From positions 62,001 to 126,000 of the forward strand of contig CAMNDM010000005.1 of assembly GCA_946535435.1 (NCBI GenBank): a stretch of DNA of 64,000 nucleotides, given 5' to 3'. The stretch's first letter is position 1. Every line of letters starts with the position of its first letter. Shown piece after piece: positions 54,134 to 61,587 of the stretch. The stretch is from Physcocola sp002396385. GTDB taxonomy: Bacteria > Bacteroidota > Bacteroidia > Bacteroidales > Paludibacteraceae. The notes beneath the pieces are model-generated. The model was not told the origin of the DNA. It did not search any database and worked only from the letters and a program-made list of their open reading frames with translations. The translations under genes and the position numbers were made by a program.

Positions 54134-55177
54134 ATGGCACAAATGAATTTTGGCGGTGTGATGGAAACAGTCATCACCAGCAAAGAATTCTCATTGGAGA
54201 AAGCTCGTGAAGTTTTGAAGAATGAAACTATTGCCGTTATCGGTTATGGTGTTCAAGGTCCAGGCCAGGCTTGCAACCTGCGCGACAATGGCTTCAACGT
54301 TATCGTTGGCCAGCGTCAAGGCAAAACTTTCGAAAAAGCAAAGAACGATGGTTGGGTTCCAGGCGAGACCCTCTTCTCTATCGAAGAAGCAGCCGACAAG
54401 GCTACTATCATCATGTGCTTGCTTTCTGACGCCGCTGTCATCAGCGTATGGCCTACCTTGAAGAAATATCTTACTCCAGGCAAGACCCTTTACTTCTCTC
54501 ACGGTTTCGCTATCACTTGGAACGACCGCACTGGTGTTGTTCCTGCTAAAGATATCGATGTTATTATGGTTGCCCCTAAGGGTTCTGGTACTTCTCTCCG
54601 TACCATGTTCCTCGAAGGCCGTGGCTTGAACTCTTCTTACGCTGTTTACCAAGATGCTACCGGCAAGGCTCTCGACAAGACTCTCGCCCTCGGTATCGGT
54701 ATCGGTTCTGGATATATGTTCGAAACAACTTTCGTTCGTGAGGCTACTTCTGACCTCACTGGCGAACGCGGCTCTTTGATGGGTGGTATCCAGGGGTTGC
54801 TTTCGGCTCAGTACGAGGTTCTTCGCGAAAACGGCCACTCTCCTTCTGAGGCTTTCAACGAGACAGTTGAAGAGTTGACTCAGTCTTTGATGCCTTTGTT
54901 CGCTAAGAACGGTATGGACTGGATGTACGCTAACTGCTCTACTACAGCACAGCGCGGTGCCCTCGACTGGATGGGCCCATTCCACGATGCCATCAAGCCT
55001 GTTGTTCAGAAGCTTTACGCTAGCGTTAAGAGCGGCAAAGAAGCTCAGATCTCTATCGACAGCAACAGCCAGCCCGACTATCGTGAAAAGCTCGAGAAAG
55101 AATTGAAAGCTCTTCGCGAAAGCGAAATGTGGCGCACTGCTGTTACTGTTCGTCAACTTCGTCCTGAAAACAACTAA
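54134..55177 (+). CDS. ilvC: ketol-acid reductoisomerase
   Basis: 347 residues from ATG 54134 (MAQMNFGGVMETVITSKEF). An in-frame ATG at 54062 would add 24 residues unlike the family. The Rossmann motif is VIGYGVQGPGQACNLRDNG. Metal-binding acidic residues lie in LTGERGSLMGG and SEAFNETVEE. The enzyme rearranges and reduces acetolactate with NAD(P)H and Mg2+. Codon use is strongly biased and GC-richer than in neighbours, suggesting high expression. A terminator follows. Confidence 0.96.
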   Translation: MAQMNFGGVMETVITSKEFSLEKAREVLKNETIAVIGYGVQGPGQACNLRDNGFNVIVGQRQGKTFEKAKNDGWVPGETLFSIEEAADKATIIMCLLSDAAVISVWPTLKKYLTPGKTLYFSHGFAITWNDRTGVVPAKDIDVIMVAPKGSGTSLRTMFLEGRGLNSSYAVYQDATGKALDKTLALGIGIGSGYMFETTFVREATSDLTGERGSLMGGIQGLLSAQYEVLRENGHSPSEAFNETVEELTQSLMPLFAKNGMDWMYANCSTTAQRGALDWMGPFHDAIKPVVQKLYASVKSGKEAQISIDSNSQPDYREKLEKELKALRESEMWRTAVTVRQLRPENN

Positions 55178-55197
55178 TTCAATACGAATTTACTATT

Positions 55198-55232
55198 TAA
55201 TAGAGCGGTCTTTATGGCCGCTCTATTTTATT
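55198..55232 (+). terminator. terminator of ilvC
   Basis: TAGAGCGG/CCGCTCTA stem with a short loop and a T-rich tail. Confidence 0.85.
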
Positions 55233-55241
55233 TTAACTTCA

Positions 55242-55745
55242 ATGGCACTTTTTATTTTCTTCTTATTAGCATTGGTGGTTGTTGTATATGCCTTTTTAAC
55301 ATCTCCGTGTTTCTCGAAACGAAAACTAGCCTTCTTTGCTTTGTCTCTTTCCTTCCTGCTGTCAGCTTCCTATTTTGCCACCGCCCCTTTCGCTATCATA
55401 CACCAACCGGGTGACGATTCACTTGGCGCTGGTTTCCTCTTTATTTTTACGTTGATGGTGTTGCTTTTCGCTTACTTTTTCATAATGGCACTGGCGACCC
55501 GCTTATGCACTTTTTGCGTTTTCTGCATTAGCATACCCGTCGTTATGGCGGCTTGCTATATCTTCTATTACAGCCTGGTGGGTTTCCGTCTGGATTTTCT
55601 GCTTTGCATAATTGCCGACACGGTCTATTTATCACTCTGCACGCTACTCATAGAAAAGGCTCAGTCGTTATATGTGAAGATTACAGCAGTTGTCTTAACC
55701 CTTCTTTCTTTTACGGTTCCCTTTATTACTGCAGTTTTAAAGTAA
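55242..55745 (+). CDS. six-helix membrane protein of unknown function
   Basis: A 167-residue, almost wholly hydrophobic protein with about six membrane helices (MALFIFFLLALVVVVYAF first, LLSFTVPFITAVLK last) and several cysteines. No family is recognised. It begins within ten bases of the ilvC terminator and converges on the potassium channel gene. Real coding is supported by its length and consistent hydrophobic pattern only. Confidence 0.65.
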   Translation: MALFIFFLLALVVVVYAFLTSPCFSKRKLAFFALSLSFLLSASYFATAPFAIIHQPGDDSLGAGFLFIFTLMVLLFAYFFIMALATRLCTFCVFCISIPVVMAACYIFYYSLVGFRLDFLLCIIADTVYLSLCTLLIEKAQSLYVKITAVVLTLLSFTVPFITAVLK

Positions 55746-55806
55746 CCGGCAAAGCACTAGCAAACATTTTTTCGAGGAATAACTATCTGTCGATTTCCTT
55801 CACATT

Positions 55807-56682
55807 TTAATTCTTTTTTGCAGCATCCTTTTTACTGCCTTCCACATCATAACCGCAATGTTTGCAGAAACGGGAGTCGCGGTCTATATTTTTTCCACAA
55901 TTAGGACAGAATATTTCCTTCCGCTTCTTGTCGGTATTCACCATCGAGACGGTGAAAATTCCGGTAGGGACAGCCAGAACGGTATAACCGATAAGCATAA
56001 CCACTCCCGCTAAAAAGCGTCCCATGGTGGTTACCGGTGCAATGTCACCATATCCGACTGTGGTCATCGTCACAGTCGCCCAATAGATGCTGTTGGGTAT
56101 GCTGTTGAAATTATCTCCGTTTTTCCCATGTTCAACCATAAACATGATTGTGCCAATCGATACCACCAAAACAACCACAAACAGGAAGAACACGATTATT
56201 TTGTGCAAGCCTTCTTTCAGCGAGACCAGCAAATAATGGCCCTCGTTCATATAGTCGAACAACTTGAAGATACGGAATACACGCATGAGGCGGAACATAC
56301 GCATCACCAACAGCCCGTGCATTGAAGGGAAGAAAACAGCCAGATAGGCAGGGAAAGTAGACAGACAGTCTACTATCCCGAAAAAACTGAGCGCATACTC
56401 CTTCGGTTTCGACGAACAATATAGGCGTAACAAGTACTCTATGGTAAAGAAGGCGGTAAAAAGCCATTCCAGCGTATGCATATACGGTTTTAGCCACAAC
56501 GGAAGCCAATGGGCCGTTTCGAAAATAACGATAATGACACTTAACACAATGAACGTTATCAGCGTCACATCAAACAACCTGCCTAAAGGTGTGTCGGTAT
56601 CAAAAATTATGTTGTTTACACGTGCCTTTAAAGCGGAATCGTTCATAAAGGCATCCCATTTGTACCGTATCTGCTTAAACAT
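55807..56682 (-). CDS. voltage-gated-type potassium channel with C-terminal zinc ribbon
   Basis: A 291-residue ion channel with six membrane helices. S4 carries spaced arginines (RMFRLMRVFRIFKLF, 128-142), the pore selectivity filter is TVGYGD (208-213), and the last pore helix is VVMLIGYTVLAVPTGIF. After it a CPNCGKNIDRDSRFCKHCGY zinc ribbon (Cys259, 262, 273, 276) replaces the usual RCK domain. Kv-type homotetramers pass K+ across the inner membrane. The ribbon's role is unknown. The gene lies 10 bases downstream of the exported-protein gene at 56693. Confidence 0.93.
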   Translation of the reverse strand: MFKQIRYKWDAFMNDSALKARVNNIIFDTDTPLGRLFDVTLITFIVLSVIIVIFETAHWLPLWLKPYMHTLEWLFTAFFTIEYLLRLYCSSKPKEYALSFFGIVDCLSTFPAYLAVFFPSMHGLLVMRMFRLMRVFRIFKLFDYMNEGHYLLVSLKEGLHKIIVFFLFVVVLVVSIGTIMFMVEHGKNGDNFNSIPNSIYWATVTMTTVGYGDIAPVTTMGRFLAGVVMLIGYTVLAVPTGIFTVSMVNTDKKRKEIFCPNCGKNIDRDSRFCKHCGYDVEGSKKDAAKKN

Positions 56683-56692
56683 GACTGCCCTG

Positions 56693-57247
56693 TTATTTCA
56701 AGTTGAAACCCGAGATATCCACTTTTTTGAATGCATCCAACCACTTCGACTTGTTCTTGCTGATCTTGGTTTTAAAAGAATCGGCATTCTTATACGACCG
56801 GTGCTCCCATTCTATAATATTCACGCTGCTTCCATTACGGATATAGCGGAAAGCGGAGAATTGAACCACCAGCACTACACCGTCTTGCGATAACTCGGAC
56901 GTATAGTTACACATAATCTCGTTTTCGTTGATGACTACATATTTGAAGTCTAGCACGCTACCCTCCTGCTTTCCATTAACCAATTCGTTTTGTTTGTCGA
57001 GGACGATCTTCTCAAACGAACCGTTTTGGACATTATAGACCGATAGTTTTTTCTCGAACTGTGTGTACGACGGCCCTTTAGGCAGAAAATCTTCTATACG
57101 GGTGTTATTTTGCGTATTGGCACTCCACACTAAATGATAGTCGGTTCCCAGAAACGTCATCTTCTGGACTCCGAAGAAATCTGTCACCGCCGAGGCATGA
57201 GAACAGACGAATAATGCAGAGGCTAACAGTAGTGCTTTTATTTTCAT
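56693..57247 (-). CDS. exported protein of unknown function
   Basis: A 184-residue protein with a signal peptide (IKALLLASALFVCSHASA). The mature part is polar and beta-rich (YHLVWSANTQNNTRIEDFLP; LDFKYVVINENEIMCNYT) without known motifs. It may be co-transcribed with the potassium channel gene. A -7 element TATTTTTG lies at 57275-57268 on the minus strand. Confidence 0.75.
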   Translation of the reverse strand: MKIKALLLASALFVCSHASAVTDFFGVQKMTFLGTDYHLVWSANTQNNTRIEDFLPKGPSYTQFEKKLSVYNVQNGSFEKIVLDKQNELVNGKQEGSVLDFKYVVINENEIMCNYTSELSQDGVVLVVQFSAFRYIRNGSSVNIIEWEHRSYKNADSFKTKISKNKSKWLDAFKKVDISGFNLK

Positions 57248-57267
57248 TTCTATATTCTTTTATCTCT

Positions 57268-57275
57268 CAAAAATA
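57268..57275 (-). promoter_or_regulatory. -7 element for the 57247 gene
   Basis: TATTTTTG on the minus strand, 20 bases before the ATG and just after the tRNA terminator. Confidence 0.45.
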
Positions 57276-57292
57276 GGAAAAATATAGCAAAC

Positions 57293-57322
57293 AAAAAAGA
57301 CTCCCTTTAATAAGGAGTCTTT
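57293..57322 (-). terminator. terminator of the tRNA-Arg pair
   Basis: AAAGACTCC/GGAGTCTTT stem with a 9-base loop and a T run on the minus strand. Confidence 0.85.
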
Positions 57323-57326
57323 CATG

Positions 57327-57400
57327 TGACACCGATAGGATTCAAACCTACAACCTGCTGATCCGTAGTCAGCTGCTCTATTCAGTTGAGCCACGGTGCC
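57327..57400 (-). tRNA. tRNA-Arg (anticodon ACG), copy 2 in transcript order
   Basis: The 74-base minus-strand sequence folds as a cloverleaf. The acceptor is GGCACCG/CGGTGTC, the anticodon arm GCTGA-CTACGGA-TCAGC with anticodon ACG, and the T arm contains GGTTTGAATCC. No CCA is encoded. The core is almost identical to that of its neighbour, with different acceptor stems. Confidence 0.92.
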
Positions 57401-57405
57401 ATTTG

Positions 57406-57479
57406 TGACCTCGATAGGATTCAAACCTACAACCTGCTGATCCGTAGTCAGCTGCTCTATTCAGTTAAGCTACGAGGCC
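57406..57479 (-). tRNA. tRNA-Arg (anticodon ACG), copy 1 in transcript order
   Basis: The acceptor is GGCCTCG/CGAGGTC and the anticodon stem and loop are the same GCTGA-CTACGGA-TCAGC. Five bases separate it from the second copy, so both are processed from one transcript starting at the promoter at 57497-57528. Confidence 0.92.
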
Positions 57480-57496
57480 TCGTTCAAATTGCAGTG

Positions 57497-57528
57497 CAAA
57501 ATTAACCCACATTGCCGACAATTCCAAA
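57497..57528 (-). promoter_or_regulatory. promoter of the tRNA-Arg pair
   Basis: On the minus strand, TTTG (57528-57525), 20 bases, TAATTTTG (57504-57497). It fits the consensus exactly and sits 17 bases before the first tRNA. Confidence 0.75.
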
Positions 57529-57641
57529 CTTCTTCCCATTTTTTTACTTAAAAAAGTCACAAAACGCTATTTATGAACCTTATGACAATTCTCTTTTATA
57601 ATAGCTTTTCGAGTCATGCTGTTTTTTTAAATTATTTAATT

Positions 57642-57649
57642 TATCTTTG
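57642..57649 (+). promoter_or_regulatory. -7 element for the 57674 gene
   Basis: TATCTTTG, 24 bases before the ATG at 57674. Confidence 0.5.
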
Positions 57650-57673
57650 TATTAAGAGAAAGGCATACATTGC

Positions 57674-58216
57674 ATGAAAAGTATATCCATCATATTCGTT
57701 TTCCTATTCCAGTTTCTCTCGGTTTCAGCTCAATACATCACAAACAGAGGACTTTTTCTGGAAGGCACTAGTTATATCTCTACTTCCCGTATCGAAGCTT
57801 TCAGAACTAGAGACAAATTTGCCAACTTCGCCACTATCAGCATGGACTTTGTCCACATGTCGGGTGCGGGGCACTCTCTTAACAAGGGTGACTATTACAC
57901 CATACAGACCAACTTCTTTGAAAGAAATATCGGACAGACGATTCTGCTGAAATGCAAGAACGGGAAAGTCATCGAACTGAGCACCAAAAGCCTGCAACGG
58001 GACCCGTTCGTCCAGATTTACTGGCTGCCCGAAAGCAAAGTCAGAGAGATTGTAAATGGCGAGATTATTAAAATTAGAATAAGGGTGCAAAACGGATATG
58101 TTGACCGCTTTATCAAGGGGAACTCTTTTTCCAAAGCTGTGGGACGCTGCTACAAACTGCTGAACGAAGCCAAGAAGGAAGTTCCTAGCACCGACAATTT
58201 CAGAAAAGATTTTTAA
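57674..58216 (+). CDS. exported protein of unknown function
   Basis: A 180-residue protein with a signal peptide (ISIIFVFLFQFLSVSAQYIT). The rest is beta-rich and basic, with a helical end (AVGRCYKLLNEAKKE). It resembles the protein encoded at 42235 in size, signal ending (SxAQ) and a C-terminal helix with KxY/C, but I cannot show homology by eye. It lies 44 bases upstream of an LRR gene that lacks its own promoter box, so the two may be co-transcribed. Confidence 0.72.
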   Translation: MKSISIIFVFLFQFLSVSAQYITNRGLFLEGTSYISTSRIEAFRTRDKFANFATISMDFVHMSGAGHSLNKGDYYTIQTNFFERNIGQTILLKCKNGKVIELSTKSLQRDPFVQIYWLPESKVREIVNGEIIKIRIRVQNGYVDRFIKGNSFSKAVGRCYKLLNEAKKEVPSTDNFRKDF

Positions 58217-58260
58217 ACCTACTTTACTATCATTTAACCCTAAACTAAACCGAAAACAAA

Positions 58261-59511
58261 ATGCTTATTATTGACCAAAAAGAGTTACTTAACCACAAGG
58301 AATTGTTGTTACCTAACGATAAGGATGTCAAGATTACCGGCACCATTAACGACCGGCACCTCTTATTCCTTAAACAGATTTATGCCCAGGTTTTAGACCT
58401 TTCCAACATGGCGTTCGACATTGCCGATGCCGACTCTAAAAGTTTCAAGGGTATAAAACGAATCATTATTTCGGAATATGCTTCCGAACTACCCGATTTC
58501 GCTTTCAGTTTCAGTCCGGCCCTCCAGTCGGTTTACATTTCGAAAAACATTTCTAAAATAGGCGAACAGCCTTTTTGTTATTGCAACAATCTGTCCGCCA
58601 TTGAAGTTGACGGCCAAAACAACTACTTTTCCTCCATCGATGGTGTCCTTTTCAACAAAGACAAGAAAAGGCTTATCCGCTGCCCCGAAGGACAGTTTGG
58701 CGTGTACACGGTACCCGATGGTGTGGAAGAGATTTTCGAATACGCCTTTTATGGTTGCAACGGGCTGAATGAAATCAAACTGCCTGCATCTCTGAAAAAA
58801 ATCGGCAAATTCGCTTTCCAACAGTGCGAAGGACTGCATACCATAACGATCCCCGACGGTGTCACCACCCTCGAAGAATGTACCTTCTTCGGCTGCATCA
58901 ATCTACAAAATGTCCATGTTTCTAAACAGTTGTCTGTTTTAGGAAAAGAGGCCTTCTACGGCTGCGTGAAACTGGAGGCGGTTTCGCTTCCGAATACCGT
59001 TAGGGAAATTCAAAGCCCATTTGTTAGGTGTTTTAACCTTTCATCCATTTCCATCGACGAGGGAGGTGACACCCTGTTTACAAACGACGACATCATCTAC
59101 AACAAGAAAGAGGCCTGTCTGGCTTTGTCTCCTACCGTCAAAAACAGCCATCAGGTGCTCGATGGAACTAAGGCTATAGGTCGCAGCGCCTTCGAATCTA
59201 CTTCCATTGCCGACATTCGTTTGGCAAATAGTGTCACCACTATTTGCGAAAGGGCATTCCGCGGGTGCTACTTCTTGAAAGAGATTGTCCTGCCTGAAAA
59301 CATCGTTGAACTGGAAGACCGGGCTTTCGACAGCTGTACCTACATGACGAAAATAACTTCTTTGGCAACGACTCCCCCAAAAATCCAGAAATACAGTTTC
59401 TGTTTCGTTCCCCTCGACGATGCCGTTTTATATGTACCGGCTGTGGCAGTTGATAGCTATCGGGCAGATCCTTTATGGAACATGTTCAAAAACATACAGC
59501 CTATTGAATAA
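58261..59511 (+). CDS. BspA-like LRR_5 protein, no export signal
   Basis: A 416-residue protein starting MLIIDQKELLNHKELLLPND, with no signal peptide. A shortened shared module is present (DVKITGTINDRHLLFLKQIY, VLDLSNMAFDI). About ten LRR units carry two inserts (IDGVLFNKDKKRLIRCPEGQ and NDDIIYNKKEACLALSPT). The cap is PPKIQKYSFCFVPLDDA...VAVDSYRADPLW. It is followed seven bases later by an exported LRR gene. Confidence 0.86.
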   Translation: MLIIDQKELLNHKELLLPNDKDVKITGTINDRHLLFLKQIYAQVLDLSNMAFDIADADSKSFKGIKRIIISEYASELPDFAFSFSPALQSVYISKNISKIGEQPFCYCNNLSAIEVDGQNNYFSSIDGVLFNKDKKRLIRCPEGQFGVYTVPDGVEEIFEYAFYGCNGLNEIKLPASLKKIGKFAFQQCEGLHTITIPDGVTTLEECTFFGCINLQNVHVSKQLSVLGKEAFYGCVKLEAVSLPNTVREIQSPFVRCFNLSSISIDEGGDTLFTNDDIIYNKKEACLALSPTVKNSHQVLDGTKAIGRSAFESTSIADIRLANSVTTICERAFRGCYFLKEIVLPENIVELEDRAFDSCTYMTKITSLATTPPKIQKYSFCFVPLDDAVLYVPAVAVDSYRADPLWNMFKNIQPIE

Positions 59512-59518
59512 ACAAACA

Positions 59519-60100
59519 ATGAGACTACTTTTCTCCTTTCTGCTTCTGCTGACGTGCCTCTTTTCTACGGCTCAGACGATGGTTTACAACCTTGAGCCCG
59601 GACGTTTGACCCAACAAATCGGTTCCGACTCTGCCATGCTGAAAAGCATTGCCGACGGACGCCACCTGCGGGTAAAAGGCACACTTGCGAAGGAAGATGT
59701 ACACTACATTGCTGCGTTGGCCAGACAACACCACATCAAACACCTCGATTTGTCGAAAACCCAATTTCGGGAAATCGGCTTCGGACTTTTCGAGAACTGC
59801 GACTCGCTCTGCTCTATCGCTTTACCGGCTACCGTACGGACAATTGCCAAAAATGCCTTTAAAGACTGCATCAGGCTGGAGGCCTTCTGCTGTCCGAAAA
59901 GCCTGACCAGCATCGGTAGTTGCGCTTTTTACGGCTGTAAAAGTCTGCAACTGATCGAAATTAACAACAAACTCAGCTGGATTGGCAAGGACGCCTTTGC
60001 TGGATGCCGTGTGCAAAAAACCAAACTGAAAGGTAAAAACAAAGACTTTTTCACTGAAAACAGTCATCTATTCACAAAAAATAAAGTGTTGATATACTGA
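59519..60100 (+). CDS. exported BspA-like LRR_5 protein, truncated
   Basis: 193 residues from ATG 59519, with a signal peptide (RLLFSFLLLLTCLFSTAQ). The frame is open upstream into the previous gene but that part is not coding. The shared module is complete (EPGRL, LRVKGTLAKEDVHYIAALA, IKHLDLSKTQFREI). Only about four LRR units follow (LFENC, AFKDC, AFYGC, AFAGC). The protein then stops at HLFTKNKVLIY, in the middle of the GVLFNKDKKRLI-type insert seen in its neighbours, with no cap. This looks like a C-terminal truncation. Confidence 0.8.
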   Translation: MRLLFSFLLLLTCLFSTAQTMVYNLEPGRLTQQIGSDSAMLKSIADGRHLRVKGTLAKEDVHYIAALARQHHIKHLDLSKTQFREIGFGLFENCDSLCSIALPATVRTIAKNAFKDCIRLEAFCCPKSLTSIGSCAFYGCKSLQLIEINNKLSWIGKDAFAGCRVQKTKLKGKNKDFFTENSHLFTKNKVLIY

Positions 60101-60119
60101 CTAACTCACAAGTTATGAG

Positions 60120-60127
60120 TAATTTTG
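60120..60127 (+). promoter_or_regulatory. -7 element for the last LRR gene
   Basis: TAATTTTG, 15 bases before ATG 60143. Confidence 0.5.
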
Positions 60128-60142
60128 CAAAAAATTACAATT

Positions 60143-61234
60143 ATGTTTCAAAAATACTTTATCGCTCTATGTCTGTTGGTGCCCTGCACCAACACCTTTG
60201 CCGAGACTGTAACTAAAAGCGTAACCTCTACTAGCGCCAACTCCCTTAAAAACCAGTTGCCGATGGCAGAATGGGGCGCTATTAACGAACTTACCATTAC
60301 GGGGCCGATGGGCGCCGCCGACATCTCTTTTTTAAGCAATGTGGCGAAAGCCACCAACAACCTCAAGGTTTTGAACATGTCGGGAGTTACAGATTTGCTG
60401 GAAATTGAAAAAGGTGCGTTTAGTGGCATTAAAAGTTTGGAGTCCGTATCGCTTCCTGCAAGTTTGAACACCATATCGGAAAAGGCGTTTATGGACTGCA
60501 CCAGCCTGACCACAATCACCTTCGCCGAAGGGCTCACTACCATCAACGACCGCGCGTTCTGTAACGACTCCCTCCTCACTTCCATCACTTTCCCGTCTAC
60601 CTTGGGCGACCTGAACGTTTCTGCCCTCGACGGTTGCGACAACCTGCAAGAGATTAAGGTGACACCCGGCAACCAAGTTTACTCTTCCATATCGGGTGTT
60701 CTTTACACTATGGACAACCCCACCATCATAAAATATCCGGTTGCGCGTGTCGACGAGGAGTTTACCATACCCGACGGCACCACCAACATTGGCGACAACG
60801 CTTTTGCCAACTGCAAACTGCTGAAATCGGTAGAAATGCCTGAATCGGTCAAGTCGATTGGCAAAAACGCCTTCCTCAACTGTAAGGGATTTACAAACGT
60901 GCTGGTAGGTGACGGTGTTACCACCATTGCCGATTTTGCCTTTTTGGGTTGCGAAAACATGGTGGCTGTAGCTTTACCAAGGTCATTAAAGACCATTGGC
61001 GACGGCATTTTCTCCAGATGTTGCAACATCACTTCCATCCGCTGTGAAGCCGATGTGCCACCAACCTACAGCCCACTCATCAACAACCCGTTTGTTACAG
61101 AAGATGCGACCATCTGCTCCATCAACCTCGCCACTTGCGTTTTAAGCATTCCGGCTAAAGCGCAAACCAAATACGAAGAGGCTAAAGGTTGGGGTACTTT
61201 CGCTAACATCGAAGGCTTTCAAGTAGGTAAATAA
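60143..61234 (+). CDS. exported BspA-like LRR_5 protein
   Basis: 363 residues from ATG 60143, with a signal peptide (FQKYFIALCLLVPCTNTFAE). The in-frame TTG at 60125 overlaps the promoter box and is not used. The shared module reads SANSL, INELTITGPMGAADISFLS and LKVLNMSGVTDLLEI. About eight LRR units follow with the insert SGVLYTMDNPTIIKYP, and the cap is PPTYSPLINNPFV...KAQTKYEEAKGW. GC content is higher than in the 32-42 kb LRR genes. It ends at a strong terminator before the CRISPR-Cas locus. Confidence 0.87.
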   Translation: MFQKYFIALCLLVPCTNTFAETVTKSVTSTSANSLKNQLPMAEWGAINELTITGPMGAADISFLSNVAKATNNLKVLNMSGVTDLLEIEKGAFSGIKSLESVSLPASLNTISEKAFMDCTSLTTITFAEGLTTINDRAFCNDSLLTSITFPSTLGDLNVSALDGCDNLQEIKVTPGNQVYSSISGVLYTMDNPTIIKYPVARVDEEFTIPDGTTNIGDNAFANCKLLKSVEMPESVKSIGKNAFLNCKGFTNVLVGDGVTTIADFAFLGCENMVAVALPRSLKTIGDGIFSRCCNITSIRCEADVPPTYSPLINNPFVTEDATICSINLATCVLSIPAKAQTKYEEAKGWGTFANIEGFQVGK

Positions 61235-61257
61235 CGATATTCTAACTTACTTTTTAG

Positions 61258-61287
61258 AAGGGCGTGCAACAATGCACGCCTTTTTTT
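61258..61287 (+). terminator. terminator of the last LRR gene
   Basis: GGCGTGCA/TGCACGCC stem, ACAA loop, T7 tract. Confidence 0.92.
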
Positions 61288-61313
61288 GTGCTGTTGAAGA
61301 ATGAAGGGGGAAT

Positions 61314-61343
61314 AAAAAAAGCAGGGTGAGTTGCCCCACCCTG
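61314..61343 (-). terminator. terminator hairpin at the tracrRNA 3' end
   Basis: CAGGGTGGGG-CAA-CTCACCCTG on the minus strand followed by seven T. Confidence 0.85.
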
Positions 61344-61391
61344 AATGTTTTCACAACGGAATCATCCTTATTGTGAATTGCTTTAAAATTC
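61314..61391 (-). ncRNA. predicted tracrRNA of the type II CRISPR-Cas system
   Basis: Read on the minus strand, it begins with an anti-repeat CTGAATTTTAAAGCAATTCA. Next comes CAATAAGGATGATTCCGTTG and TGAAAACATT, the nexus-like part typical of Bacteroidetes tracrRNAs. It ends with the terminator stem CAGGGTG/CACCCTG and T7. It pairs with crRNA repeats and is needed for Cas9 loading and processing. It is divergent from cas9. The predicted CRISPR repeat should begin close to GTTGTGAATTGCTTT. The array is not in the window, so pairing is inferred. Confidence 0.85.
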
Positions 61392-61395
61392 AGTA

Positions 61396-61427
61396 CAAAT
61401 ATATAACTTCAGAATTGAAAATTCAAA
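61396..61427 (-). promoter_or_regulatory. promoter of the tracrRNA
   Basis: On the minus strand, TTTG (61427-61424), 20 bases, TATATTTG (61403-61396). It is an exact consensus match and predicts transcription starting near 61390, at the beginning of the anti-repeat. Confidence 0.7.
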
Positions 61428-61513
61428 GCTTTGCTGATATATTTTGAATCCCAACTACAAATAAATCGATTCTGTCTTCACGAACGCAGAAAACGACTTA
61501 CGCTATCATTTTT

Positions 61514-61540
61514 TTCGTTATAGTGTCGAATTATAACGAA
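61514..61540. promoter_or_regulatory. perfect inverted repeat upstream of cas9 (possible operator)
   Basis: TTCGTTATA and TATAACGAA, 9-base arms with a 9-base spacer, ending 47 bases before the cas9 ATG. No T tract follows, so it is not a terminator. A dimeric repressor site is possible. Confidence 0.5.
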
Positions 61541-61587
61541 CTTTTATTAATTTCAAGTACTAAACATGAAATGAATTGATTAAAGAT

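Larger units (their letters stand above)
61235..61587. other. intergenic control region of the type II CRISPR-Cas locus
   Basis: No protein gene. From left to right it holds the terminator of the LRR gene (61258-61287), the predicted tracrRNA on the minus strand (61314-61391) with its promoter (61396-61427), an AT-rich stretch, and a perfect inverted repeat (61514-61540) ahead of cas9. Confidence 0.75.
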
